Shown here: positions 49,701 through 61,540 of the stretch, in pieces
Layout of the letters: each line of letters starts with the position of its first letter
How positions within the stretch are numbered: the first letter of the stretch is position 1
Source of the DNA: Eutreptiella sp. 'Long Island Sound 2002'
Lineage: Eukaryota; Euglenozoa; Euglenophyceae; Eutreptiales; Eutreptiaceae
Direction of reading: 5' to 3'
Length of the DNA stretch: 64,000 nt
Assembly: GCA_964036045.1 (NCBI GenBank)
Contig: OZ038380.1
Coordinates: forward strand, 166,849,872-166,913,871
Position numbers and translations under genes: made by a program
Notes under the pieces: generated by a model
The model's database searches: none
The model's input: the letters and a program-made list of their open reading frames with translations, nothing else
What the model was told of the DNA's origin: nothing

Positions 49701-52700
49701 AGAATTTTCCGAGAATTTTGCGAGAATTTTCTGAGAATTTTCCGAGAATTTTCCGAGAATTTTCAGAGAATTTTCCGAGAATTTTCGGAGAATTTTCTGA
49801 GAATTTTCTGAGAATTTTCCGAGAATTTTCCGAGAATTGTCCGAGAATTTTCCGAGAATTTTCCGAGAATCTTCCGAGAATTTTCCGAGAATTTTCCGAG
49901 AATTTTCCGAGAATTTTCCGAGAATTTTCCGAGAATTTTCTGAGAATTTTCTGAGAATTTTCAAAGAATTTTCCGAGAATTTTCCGAAAATTTTCCGAGA
50001 ATTTTCAGAGAATTTTCCGAGAATTTTCTGAGAATTTTCTGAGAATTTTCCGAGAATTTTCCGAGAATTTTCCGAGAATTTTCCGAGAATTTTCCGAGAA
50101 TCTTCCGAGAATTTTCCGAGAATTTTCCGAGAATTTTCCGAGAATTTTCCGAGAATTTTCTGAGAATTTTCTGAGAATTTTCCGAGAATTTTCCGAGAAT
50201 TTTCCGTCAATTTTCCGAGAATTTTCCGAGAATTTTCCGAGAATTTTCCCAGAATTTTCCGAGAATTTTCCGAGAATTTTCCGAGAATTTTCCGAGAATT
50301 TTCCGAGAATTTTCCGAGAATTTTCCGAGAATTTTCCGAGAATTTTCCGAGAATTTCCCGAGAATTTTGCGAGAATTTTCCGAGAATTTTCTGAGAATTT
50401 TCCGAGAATTTTCCGAGAATCTTCCGAGAATTTTCAGAGAATTTTCTGAGAATTTTCCGAGAATTTTCTGAGAAGTTTCCGAGAATTTTCGGAGAATTTT
50501 CCGAGAATTTTCCGAGAATTTTCCGAGAATTTTCTGAGAATTTTCTGAGAATTTTCCGAGAATTTTCCGAGAATTTTCCGAGAATTTTCTGAGAATTTTC
50601 CGAGAATTTTCCGAGAATTTTCCGAGAATTTTCCGAGAATTTTCCGAGAATTTTCAGAGAATTTTCTGAGAATTTTCCGAGAATTTTCTGAGAATTTTCC
50701 GAGAATTTTCCGAGAATTTTCCGAGAATTTTCCGAGAATTTTCCGAGAATTTTCTGAGAATTTTCTGAGAATTTTCCGAGAATTTTCCGAGAATTCTCCG
50801 TCAATTTTCCGAGAATTTTCCGAGAATTTTCCGAGAATTTTCCCAGAATTTTCCGAGAATTTTCCGAGAATTTTCCGAGAATTTTCCGAGAATTTTCCGA
50901 GAATTTTCCGAGAATTTTCTGAGAATTTTCCGAGAATTTTCCGAGAATTTTCTGAGAATTTTCCGAGAATTTTCCGAGAATTTTCCGTCAATTTTCCGAG
51001 AATTTTCCGAGAATTTTCCGAGAATTTTCCGAGAATTTTCTGGGAATTTTCCGAGAATTTTCCGAGAATTTTCCGAGAATTTTCCGAGAATTTTCCGAGA
51101 ATTTTCCGAGAATTTTCTGAGAATTTTCCGAGAATTTTCCGAGAATTTTCCGAGAATTTTCCGAGAATTTTCCGAGAATTTTCCGAGAATTTTCCGAGAA
51201 TTTTCCGAGAATTTCCCGAGAATTTTCCGAGAATTTTGCGAGAATTTTCTGAGAATTTTCCGAGAATTTTCCGAGAATTTTCAGAGAATTTTCCGAGAAT
51301 TTTCGGAGAATTTTCTGAGAATTTTCTGAGAATTTTCCGAGAATTTTCCGAGAATTGTCCGAGAATTTTCCGAGAATTTTCCGAGAATCTTCCGAGAATT
51401 TTCCGAGAATTTTCCGAGAATTTTCCGAGAATTTTCCGAGAATTTTCCGAGAATTTTCTGAGAATTTTCTGAGAATTTTCAAAGAATTTTCCGAGAATTT
51501 TCCGAAAATTTTCCGAGAATTTTCAGAGAATTTTCCGAGAATTTTCTGAGAATTTTCTGAGAATTTTCCGAGAATTTTCCGAGAATTTTCCGAGAATTTT
51601 CCGAGAATCTTCCGAGAATTTTCCGAGAATTTTCCGAGAATTTTCCGAGAATTTTCCGAGAATTTTCTGAGAATTTTCTGAGAATTTTCCGAGAATTTTC
51701 CGAGAATTTTCCGTCAATTTTCCGAGAATTTTCCGAGAATTTTCCGAGAATTTTCCCAGAATTTTCCGAGAATTTTCCGAGAATTTTCCGAGAATTTTCC
51801 GAGAATTTTCCGAGAATTTTCCGAGAATTTTCCGAGAATTTTCCGAGAATTTTCCGAGAATTTCCCGAGAATTTTGCGAGAATTTTCCGAGAATTTTCTG
51901 AGAATTTTCCGAGAATTTTCCGAGAATCTTCCGAGAATTTTCAGAGAATTTTCTGAGAATTTTCCGAGAATTTTCTGAGAAGTTTCCGAGAATTTTCGGA
52001 GAATTTTCCGAGAATTTTCCGAGAATTTTCCGAGAATTTTCTGAGAATTTTCTGAGAATTTTCCGAGAATTTTCCGAGAATTTTCCGAGAATTTTCTGAG
52101 AATTTTCCGAGAATTTTCCGAGAATTTTCCGAGAATTTTCCGAGAATTTTCCGAGAATTTTCAGAGAATTTTCTGAGAATTTTCCGAGAATTTTCTGAGA
52201 ATTTTCCGAGAATTTTCCGAGAATTTTCCGAGAATTTTCCGAGAATTTTCCGAGAATTTTCTGAGAATTTTCTGAGAATTTTCCGAGAATTTTCCGAGAA
52301 TTCTCCGTCAATTTTCCGAGAATTTTCCGAGAATTTTCCGAGAATTTTCCCAGAATTTTCCGAGAATTTTCCGAGAATTTTCCGAGAATTTTCCGAGAAT
52401 TTTCCGAGAATTTTCCGAGAATTTTCCGAGAATTTTCCGAGAATTTTCCGAGAATTTCCCGAGAATTTTCCGAGAATTTTCCGAGAATTTTCTGAGAATT
52501 TTCCGAGAATTTTCCGAGAATTTTCTGAGAATTTTCCGAGAATTTTCCGAGAATTTTCCGAGAATTTTCCGAGAATTTTCCGAGAATTTTCTGGGAATTT
52601 TCCGAGAATTTTCCGAGAATTTTCCGAGAATTTTCCGAGAATTTTCTGAGAATTTTCCGAGAATTTTCCGAGAATTTTCCGAGAATTTTCCGAGAATCTC

Positions 52701-52854
52701 CGGAGAATTTTCCGAGAATTTTCCGAGAATTTTCCGAGAATTTTCCGAGAATTTTCCGAGAATTTTCCGAGGATTTTCCGAGAATTTTCCGAGAATTTTC
52801 CAAGAATTTTCCGAGAATTTTCTGAGAATTTTCCGAGAATTTTCCGAGAATTTT
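37775..52854. repeat. Type-1 cassette domain
   Basis: The head of each cassette has the order X, nine or so canonical units, CCGAGG, CCGTC, three canonical, CCGTC, four canonical, CCAAG, two canonical, ATGTT. Full heads start at 37775, 41679, 45277 and 48686. From X to the ATG is 259 bp, or 248 bp in the copy at 48686. Truncated heads start at 40832 and 47839, each 847 bp before the next X. GCGAG units (38818, 42723, 46286, 49719, 50369, 51237, 51870, approximate) and GAATTC sites (37218, 39879, 41122, 44720, 47348, 48129, 50791, 52298) recur. There are no genes. Confidence 0.85.
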
Positions 52855-54218
52855 CCGAGATTTTCCCGAGAATTTTCCGAGAATTTTCCGAGAATTTTCC
52901 GAGAATTTTCCGAGAATTTTCCGAGAATTTTCCGAGAATTTTCCGAGAATTTTCCGAGAATTTTCCGAGGATTTTCCGAGAATTTTCCGAGAATTTTCCG
53001 TCAATTTTCCGAGAATTTTCCGAGAATTTTCCGAGAATTTTCCGAGAATTTTCCAAGAATTTTCCGAGAATTTTCCGAGAATTTTCCGAGAATGTTCCGA
53101 GAATTTTCCGAGAATTTTCCGAGAATTTTCCGAGAATTTTCCGAGAATTTTCCGAGAATTTTCTGAGAATTTTCTGAGAATTTTCAGAGAATTTTCCGAG
53201 AATTTTCCGAGAATTTTCCGAGAATTTTCAGAGAATTTTCCGAGAATTTTCTGAGAATTTTCTGAGAATTTTCCGAGAATTTTCCGAGAATTTTCCGAGA
53301 ATTTTCCGAGAATCTTCCGAGAATTTTCCGAGAATTTTCCGAGAATTTTCCGAGAATTTTCCGAGAATTTTCTGAGAATTTTCTGAGAATTTTCCGAGAA
53401 TTTTCCGAGAATTTTCCGTCAATTTTCCGAGAATTTTCCGAGAATTTTCCGAGAATTTTCCGAGAATTTTCCGAGAATTTTCCGAGAATTTTCCGAGAAT
53501 TTTTCGAGAATTTTCCGAGAATTTTCCGAGAATTTTCCGAGAATTTTCCGAGAATTTTCCGAGAATTTTCCGAGAATTTTCTGAGAATTTTCCGAGAATT
53601 TTCCGAGAATTTTCCGTCAATTTTCCGAGAATTTTCGGAGAATTTTCCGAGAATTTTCCGAGAATTTTCTGGGAATTTTCCGAGAATTTTCCGAGAATTT
53701 TCCGAGAATTTTCCGAGAATTTTCCGAGAATTTTCCGAGAATTTTCTGAGAATTTTCCGAGAATTTTCCGAGAATTTTCCGAGAATTTTCCGAGAATTTT
53801 CCGAGAATTTTCCGAGAATTTTCCGAGAATTTTCCGAGAATTTCCCGAGAATTTTCCGAGAATTTTGCGAGAATTTTCTGAGAATTTTCCGAGAATTTTC
53901 CGAGAATTTTCAGAGAATTTTCCGAGAATTTTCGGAGAATTTTCTGAGAATTTTCTGAGAATTTTCCGAGAATTTTCCGAGAATTTTCCGAGAATTTTCC
54001 GAGAATTTTCCGAGAATTTTCCGAGAATTTTCCGAGAATTTTCCGAGAATTTTCCGAGAATTTTCAGAGAATTTTCTGAGAATTTTCCGAGAATTTTCTG
54101 AGAATTTTCCGAGAATTTTCCGAGAATTTTCCGAGGATTTTCCGAGAATTTTCCGAGAATTTTCCAAGAATTTTCCGAGAATTTTCTGAGAATTTTCCGA
54201 GAATTTTCCGAGAATTTT
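52855..54218. repeat. Type-2 cassette, copy 1
   Basis: The head differs from type 1. After CCGAGG come two canonical units and only one CCGTC before CCAAG and ATGTT (53093). The linked rare unit TCGAGAATTTT follows near 53504. It lies eight monomers after the CCGTC at 53416. Confidence 0.85.
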
Positions 54219-55575
54219 CCGAGATTTTCCCGAGAATTTTCCGAGAATTTTCCGAGAATTTTCCGAGAATTTTCCGAGAATTTTCCGAGAATTTTCCGAG
54301 AATTTTCCGAGAATTTTCCGAGAATTTTCCGAGGATTTTCCGAGAATTTTCCGAGAATTTTCCGTCAATTTTCCGAGAATTTTCCGAGAATTTTCCGAGA
54401 ATTTTCCGAGAATTTTCCAAGAATTTTCCGAGAATTTTCCGAGAATTTTCCGAGAATGTTCCGAGAATTTTCCGAGAATTTTCCGAGAATTTTCCGAGAA
54501 TTTTCCGAGAATTTTCCGAGAATTTTCTGAGAATTTTCTGAGAATTTTCAGAGAATTTTCCGAGAATTTTCCGAGAATTTTCCGAGAATTTTCAGAGAAT
54601 TTTCCGAGAATTTTCTGAAAATTTTCTGAGAATTTTCCGAGAATTTTCCGAGAATTTTCCGAGAATTTTCCGAGAATCTTCCGAGAATTTTCCGAGAATT
54701 TTCCGAGAATTTTCCGAGAATTTTCCGAGAATTTTCTGAGAATTTTCTGAGAATTTTCCGAGAATTTTCCGAGAATTTTCCGTCAATTTTCCGAGAATTT
54801 TCCGAGAATTTTCCGAGAATTTTCCCAGAATTTTCCGAGAATTTTCCGAGAATTTTCCGAGAATTTTCCGAGAATTTTTCGAGAATTTTCCGAGAATTTT
54901 CCGAGAATTTTCCGAGAATTTTCTGAGAATTTTCCGAGAATTTTCCGAGAATTTTCTGAGAATTTTCCGAGAATTTTCCGAGAATTTTCCGTCAATTTTC
55001 CGAGAATTTTCCGAGAATTTTCCGAGAATTTTCCGAGAATTTTCTGGGAATTTTCCGAGAATTTTCCGAGAATTTTCCGAGAATTTTCCGAGAATTTTCC
55101 GAGAATTTTCCGAGAATTTTCTGAGAATTTTCCGAGAATTTTCCGAGAATTTTCCGAGAATTTTCCGAGAATTTTCCGAGAATTTTCCGAGAATTTTCCG
55201 AGAATTTTCCGAGAATTTCCCGAGAATTTTCCGAGAATTTTGCGAGAATTTTCTGAGAATTTTCCGAGAATTTTCCGAGAATTTTCAGAGAATTTTCCGA
55301 GAATTTTCGGAGAATTTTCTGAGAATTTTCTGAGAATTTTCCGAGAATTTTCCGAGAATTTTCCGAGAATTTTCCGAGAATTTTCCGAGAATTTTCCGAG
55401 AATTTTCCGAGAATTTTCCGAGAATTTTCCGAGAATTTTCAGAGAATTTTCTGAGAATTTTCCGAGAATTTTCTGAGAATTTTCCGAGAATTTTCCGAGA
55501 ATTTTCCGAGAATTTTCCGCGAATTTTCCGAGAATTTTCCGAGGATTTTCCGAGAATTTTCCGAGAATTTTCCAA
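54219..55575. repeat. Type-2 cassette, copy 2
   Basis: The head matches 52855 (X at 54219, ATGTT at 54457, offset 1,364 bp). TCGAG lies near 54879, nine monomers after the CCGTC at 54780, so one whole monomer was gained and later landmarks sit 1,375 bp from copy 1. The copy ends near an 8-bp unit, CCAATTTT, at about 55572. Confidence 0.85.
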
Positions 55576-57660
55576 TTTTCCGAGAATTTTCTGAGAATTT
55601 TCCGAGAATTTTCCGAGAATTTTCCGAGATTTTCCCGAGAATTTTCCGAGAATTTTCCGAGAATTTTCCGAGAATTTTCCGAGAATTTTCCGAGAATTTT
55701 CCGAGAATTTTCCGAGAATTTTCCGAGAATTTTCCGAGAATTTTCCGTCAATTTTCCGAGAATTTTCCGAGAATTTTCCGAGAATTTTCCGTCAATTTTC
55801 CAAGAATTTTCCGAGAATTTTCCGAGAATTTTCCGAGAATTTTCCAAGAATTTTCCGAGAATTTTCCGAGAATTTTCCGAGAATGTTCCGAGAATTTTCC
55901 GAGAATTTTCCGAGAATTTTCCGAGAATTTTCCGAGAATTTTCCGAAAATTTTCTGAGAATTTTCTGAGAACCTTCAGAGAATTTTCCGAGAATTTTCCG
56001 AGAATTTTCCGAGAATTTTCAGAGAATTTTCCGAGAATTTTCTGAGAATTTTCTGAGAATTTTCCGAGGATTTTCCGAGAATTTTCCGAGAATTTTCCGA
56101 GAATCTTCCGAGAATTTTCCGAGAATTTTCCGAGAATTTTCCGAGAATTTTCCGAGAATTTTCTGAGAATTTTCTGAGAATTTTCCGACAATTTTCCGAG
56201 AATTTTCCGAGAATTTTCCCAGAATTTTCCGAGAATTTTCCGAGAATTTTCCGAGAATTTTCCGAGAATTTTCCGAGAATTTTCCGAGAATTTTCCGAGA
56301 ATTTTCCGAGAATTTTCCGAGAATTTCCCGAGAATTTTCCGAGAATTTTCCGAGAATTTTCTGAGAATTTTCCGAGAATTTTCCGAGAATTTTCTGAGAA
56401 TTTTCCGAGAATTTTCCGAGAATTTTCCGTCAATTTTCCGAGAATTTTCCGAGAATTTTCCGAGAATTTTCCGAGAATTTTCTGAGAATTTTCCGAGAAT
56501 TTTCCGAGAATTTTCCGAGAATTTTCCGAGAATTTTCCGAGAATTTTCCGAGAATTTTCCGAGAATTTCCCGAGAATTTTCCGAGAATTTTCCGAGAATT
56601 TTCTGAGAATTTTCTGAGAATTTTCCGAGAATTTTCCGAGAATTTTCCGAGAATTTTCGGAGAATTTTCCGAGAATTTTCCGAGAATTTTCCGAGAATTT
56701 TCAGAGAATTTTCCGAGAATTTTCCGAGAATTTTCCGTCAATTTTCCGAGAATTATCCGAGAATTTTCCGAGAATTTTCCGAGAATTTTCCGAGAATGTT
56801 CCGAGAATTTTCCGAGAATTTTCCGAGAATTTTCCGACAATTTTCCGAGAATTTTCCGAGAATTTTCTGAGAATTTTCTGAGAATTTTCAGAGAATTTTC
56901 CGAGAATTTTCCGAGAATTTTCCGAGAATTTTCAGAGAATTTTCCGAGAATTTTCTGAGAATTTTCTGAGAATTTTCCGAGAATTTTCCGAGAATTTTCC
57001 GAGAATTTTCCGAGAATCTTCCGAGAATTTTCCGAGAATTTTCCGAGAATTTTCCGAGAATTTTCCGAGCATTTTCTGAGAATTTTCTGAGAATTTTCCG
57101 AGAATTTTCCGAGAATTTTCCGTCAATTTTCCGAGAATTTTCCGAGAATTTTCCGAGAATTTTCCGAGAATTTTCCGAGAATTTTCCGAGAATTTTCCGA
57201 GAATTTTCCGAGAATTTTCCGAGAATTTTCCGAGAATTTTCCGAGAATTTTCTGAGAATTTTCCGAGAATTTTCCGAGAATTTTCTGACAATTTTCCGAG
57301 AATTTTCCGAGAATTTTCCGTCAATTTTCCGAGAATTTTCCGAGAATTTTCCGAGAATTTTCCGAGAATTTTCTGGGAATTTTCCGAGAATTTTCCGAGA
57401 ATTTTCCGAGAAATTTCCGAGAATTTTCCGAGAATTTTCCGAGAATTTTCTGAGAATTTTCCGAGAATTTTCCGAGAATTTTCCGAGAATTTTCCGAGAA
57501 TTTTCCGAGAATTTTCCGAGAATTTTCCGAGAATTTTCCGAGAATTTTCCGAGAATTTTCTGAGAATTTTCTGAGAATTTTCCGAGAATTTTCCGAGAAT
57601 TCTCCGTCAATTTTCCGAGAATTTTCCGAGAATTTTCCGAGAATTTTCCCAGAATTTTCC
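55576..57660. repeat. Array between type-2 cassettes and the 1,936-bp duplication
   Basis: Pure satellite. Class X at 55624 is followed by a paired CCGTC but without CCGAGG, as in the blocks at 16.9, 20.5, 25.9 and 28.3 kb of the left half. GAATTATCC near 56754 is another left-half marker. GAATTC occurs at 57597 with CCGTC. The stretch looks like a mosaic of both variant populations. There are no genes. Confidence 0.8.
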
Positions 57661-59600
57661 GAGAATTTTCCGAGAATTTTCTGAGAATTTTCCGAGAATT
57701 TTCCGAGAATTTTCCGAGAATTTTCCGAGAATTTCCCGAGAATTTTCCGAGAATTTTCCGAGAATTTTCTGAGAATTTTCCGAGAATTTTCCGAGAATTT
57801 TCTGAGAATTTTCCGAGAATTTTCCGAGAATTTTCCGAGAATTTTCCGAGAATTTTCCGAGAATTTTCTGGGAATTTTCCGAGAATTTTCCGAGAATTTT
57901 CCGAGAATTTTCCGAGAATTTTCTGAGAATTTTCCGAGAATTTTCCGAGAATTTTCCGAGAATTTTCTGAGAATCTCCGGAGAATTTTCCGAGAATTTTC
58001 CGAGAATTTTCCGAGAATTTTCCGAGAATTTTCCGAGAATTTTCCGAGGATTTTCCGAGAATTTTCCGACAATTTTCCAAGAATTTTCCGAGAATTTTCT
58101 GAGAATTTTCCGAGAATTTTCCGAGAATTTTCCGAGATTTTCCCGAGAATTTTCCGAGAATTTTCCGAGAATTTTCCGAGAATTTTCCGAGAATTTTCCG
58201 AGAATTTTCCGAGAATTTTCCGAGAATTTTCCGAGAATTTTCCGAGGATTTTCCGTCAATTTTCCGAGAATTTTCCGAGAATTTTCCGAGAATTTTCCGT
58301 CAATTTTCCGAGAATTTTCCGAGAATTTTCCGAGAATTTTCCGAGAATTTTCCAAGAATTTTCCGAGAATTTTCCGAGAATTTTCCGAGAATGTTCCGAG
58401 AATTTTCCGAGAATTTTCCGAGAATTTTCCGAGAATTTTCCGAGAATTTTCCGAGAATTTTCTGAGAATTTTCTGAGAATTTTCAGAGAATTTTCCGAGA
58501 ATTTTCCGAGAATTTTCCGAGAATTTTCAGAGAATTTTCCGAGAATTTTCTGAGAATTTTCTGAGAATTTTCCGAGAATTTTCCGAGAATTTTCCGAGAA
58601 TTTTCCGAGAATCTTCCGAGAATTTTCCGAGAATTTTCCCAGAATTTTCCGAGAATTTTCCGAGAATTTTCTGAGAATTTTCTGAGAATTTTCCGAGAAT
58701 TTTCCGAGAATTTTCCGTCAATTTTCCGAGAATTTTCCGAGAATTTTCCGAGAATTTTCCCAGAATTTTCCGAGAATTTTCCGAGAATTTTCCGAGAATT
58801 TTCCGAGAATTTTCCGAGAATTTTCCGAGAATTTTCCGAGAATTTTCCGAGAATTTTCTGAGAATTTTCCGAGAATTTTCCGAGAATTTTCTGAGAATTT
58901 TCCGAGAATTTTCCGAGAATTTTCCGTCAATTTTCCGAGAATTTTCCGAGAATTTTCCGAGAATTTTCCGAGAATTTTCTGGGAATTTTCCGAGAATTTT
59001 CCGAGAATTTTCCGAGAATTTTCCGAGAATTTTCCGAGAATTTTCCGAGAATTTTCTGAGAATTTTCCGAGAATTTTCCGAGAATTTTCCGAGAATTTTC
59101 CGAGAATTTTCCGAGAATTTTCCGAGAATTTTCCGAGAATTTTCCGAGAATTTCCCGAGAATTTTCCGAGAATTTTGCGAGAATTTTCTGAGAATTTTCC
59201 GACAATTTTCCGAGAATTTTCAGAGAATTTTCCGAGAATTTTCGGAGAATTTTCTGAGAATTTTCTGAGAATTTTCCGAGAATTTTCCGAGAATTTTCCG
59301 AGAATTTTCCGAGAATTTTCCGAGAATCTTCCGAGAATTTTCCGAGAATTTTCCGAGAATTTTCCGAGAATTTTCCGAGAATTTTCCGAGAATTTTCTGA
59401 GAATTTTCTGAGAATTTTCAAAGAATTTTCCGAGAATTTTCCGAAAATTTTCCGAGAATTTTCAGAGAATTTTCCGAGAATTTTCTGAGAATTTTCTGAG
59501 AATTTTCCGAGAATTTTCCGAGAATTTTCCGAGAATTTTCCGAGAATCTTCCGAGAATTTTCCGAGAATTTTCCGAGAATTTTCCGAGAATTTTCCGAGA
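57660..59600. repeat. 1,936-bp tandem duplication, left copy (type-1 cassette)
   Basis: Landmarks recur at +1,936 bp (176 monomers): CTGAG at 57681, the TTTCCC unit at 57732, class X at 58132, ATGTT at 58391, GCGAG near 59176 with CCGACAATTTT near 59201, and AATCTT at 59545. The left limit lies between the CCCAG unit near 57649, which has no partner, and 57681. Confidence 0.9.
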
Positions 59601-61540
59601 ATTTTCCGAGAATTTTCTGAGAATTTTCCGAGAATTTTCCGAGAATTTTCCGAGAATTTTCCGAGAATTTCCCGAGAATTTTCCGAGAATTTTCCGAGAA
59701 TTTTCTGAGAATTTTCCGAGAATTTTCCGAGAATTTTCTGAGAATTTTCCGAGAATTTTCCGAGAATTTTCCGAGAATTTTCCGAGAATTTTCCGAGAAT
59801 TTTCTGGGAATTTTCCGAGAATTTTCCGAGAATTTTCCGAGAATTTTCCGAGAATTTTCTGAGAATTTTCCGAGAATTTTCCGAGAATTTTCCGAGAATT
59901 TTCTGAGAATCTCCGGAGAATTTTCCGAGAATTTTCCGAGAATTTTCCGAGAATTTTCCGAGAATTTTCCGAGAATTTTCCGAGGATTTTCCGAGAATTT
60001 TCCGACAATTTTCCAAGAATTTTCCGAGAATTTTCTGAGAATTTTCCGAGAATTTTCCGAGAATTTTCCGAGATTTTCCCGAGAATTTTCCGAGAATTTT
60101 CCGAGAATTTTCCGAGAATTTTCCGAGAATTTTCCGAGAATTTTCCGAGAATTTTCCGAGAATTTTCCGAGAATTTTCCGAGGATTTTCCGTCAATTTTC
60201 CGAGAATTTTCCGAGAATTTTCCGAGAATTTTCCGTCAATTTTCCGAGAATTTTCCGAGAATTTTCCGAGAATTTTCCGAGAATTTTCCAAGAATTTTCC
60301 GAGAATTTTCCGAGAATTTTCCGAGAATGTTCCGAGAATTTTCCGAGAATTTTCCGAGAATTTTCCGAGAATTTTCCGAGAATTTTCCGAGAATTTTCTG
60401 AGAATTTTCTGAGAATTTTCAGAGAATTTTCCGAGAATTTTCCGAGAATTTTCCGAGAATTTTCAGAGAATTTTCCGAGAATTTTCTGAGAATTTTCTGA
60501 GAATTTTCCGAGAATTTTCCGAGAATTTTCCGAGAATTTTCCGAGAATCTTCCGAGAATTTTCCGAGAATTTTCCGAGAATTTTCCGAGAATTTTCCGAG
60601 AATTTTCTGAGAATTTTCTGAGAATTTTCCGAGAATTTTCCGAGAATTTTCCGTCAATTTTCCGAGAATTTTCCGAGAATTTTCCGAGAATTTTCCCAGA
60701 ATTTTCCGAGAATTTTCCGAGAATTTTCCGAGAATTTTCCGAGAATTTTCCGAGAATTTTCCGAGAATTTTCCGAGAATTTTCCGAGAATTTTCTGAGAA
60801 TTTTCCGAGAATTTTCCGAGAATTTTCTGAGAATTTTCCGAGAATTTTCCGAGAATTTTCCGTCAATTTTCCGAGAATTTTCCGAGAATTTTCCGAGAAT
60901 TTTCCGAGAATTTTCTGGGAATTTTCCGAGAATTTTCCGAGAATTTTCCGAGAATTTTCCGAGAATTTTCCGAGAATTTTCCGAGAATTTTCTGAGAATT
61001 TTCCGAGAATTTTCCGAGAATTTTCCGAGAATTTTCCGAGAATTTTCCGAGAATTTTCCGAGAATTTTCCGAGAATTTTCCGAGAATTTCCCGAGAATTT
61101 TCCGAGAATTTTGCGAGAATTTTCTGAGAATTTTCCGACAATTTTCCGAGAATTTTCAGAGAATTTTCCGAGAATTTTCGGAGAATTTTCTGAGAATTTT
61201 CTGAGAATTTTCCGAGAATTTTCCGAGAATTTTCCGAGAATTTTCCGAGAATTTTCCGAGAATCTTCCGAGAATTTTCCGAGAATTTTCCGAGAATTTTC
61301 CGAGAATTTTCCGAGAATTTTCCGAGAATTTTCTGAGAATTTTCTGAGAATTTTCAAAGAATTTTCCGAGAATTTTCCGAAAATTTTCCGAGAATTTTCA
61401 GAGAATTTTCCGAGAATTTTCTGAGAATTTTCTGAGAATTTTCCGAGAATTTTCCGAGAATTTTCCGAGAATTTTCCGAGAATCTTCCGAGAATTTTCCG
61501 AGAATTTTCCGAGAATTTTCCGAGAATTTTCCGAGAATTT
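59600..61540. repeat. 1,936-bp tandem duplication, right copy (type-1 cassette)
   Basis: Partner landmarks are CTGAG at 59617, TTTCCC at 59668, class X at 60068, ATGTT at 60327, GCGAG near 61112 and AATCTT at 61481. One visible difference is a canonical unit near 60566 where the left copy has CCCAG near 58630. Unit order after X at 60068 is 9 canonical, d (60178), V (60189), 3 canonical, V (60233), 4 canonical, K (60288), 2 canonical, m (60321), 6 canonical, T, T, Q (60420). Confidence 0.9.

Noticed and set aside
60189-60243. Promoter-like TTGACG on the - strand within CCGTC units
   Set aside because: It resembles a bacterial -35 box only by chance. There is no matching -10 box and no gene downstream, and it recurs wherever the variant does.
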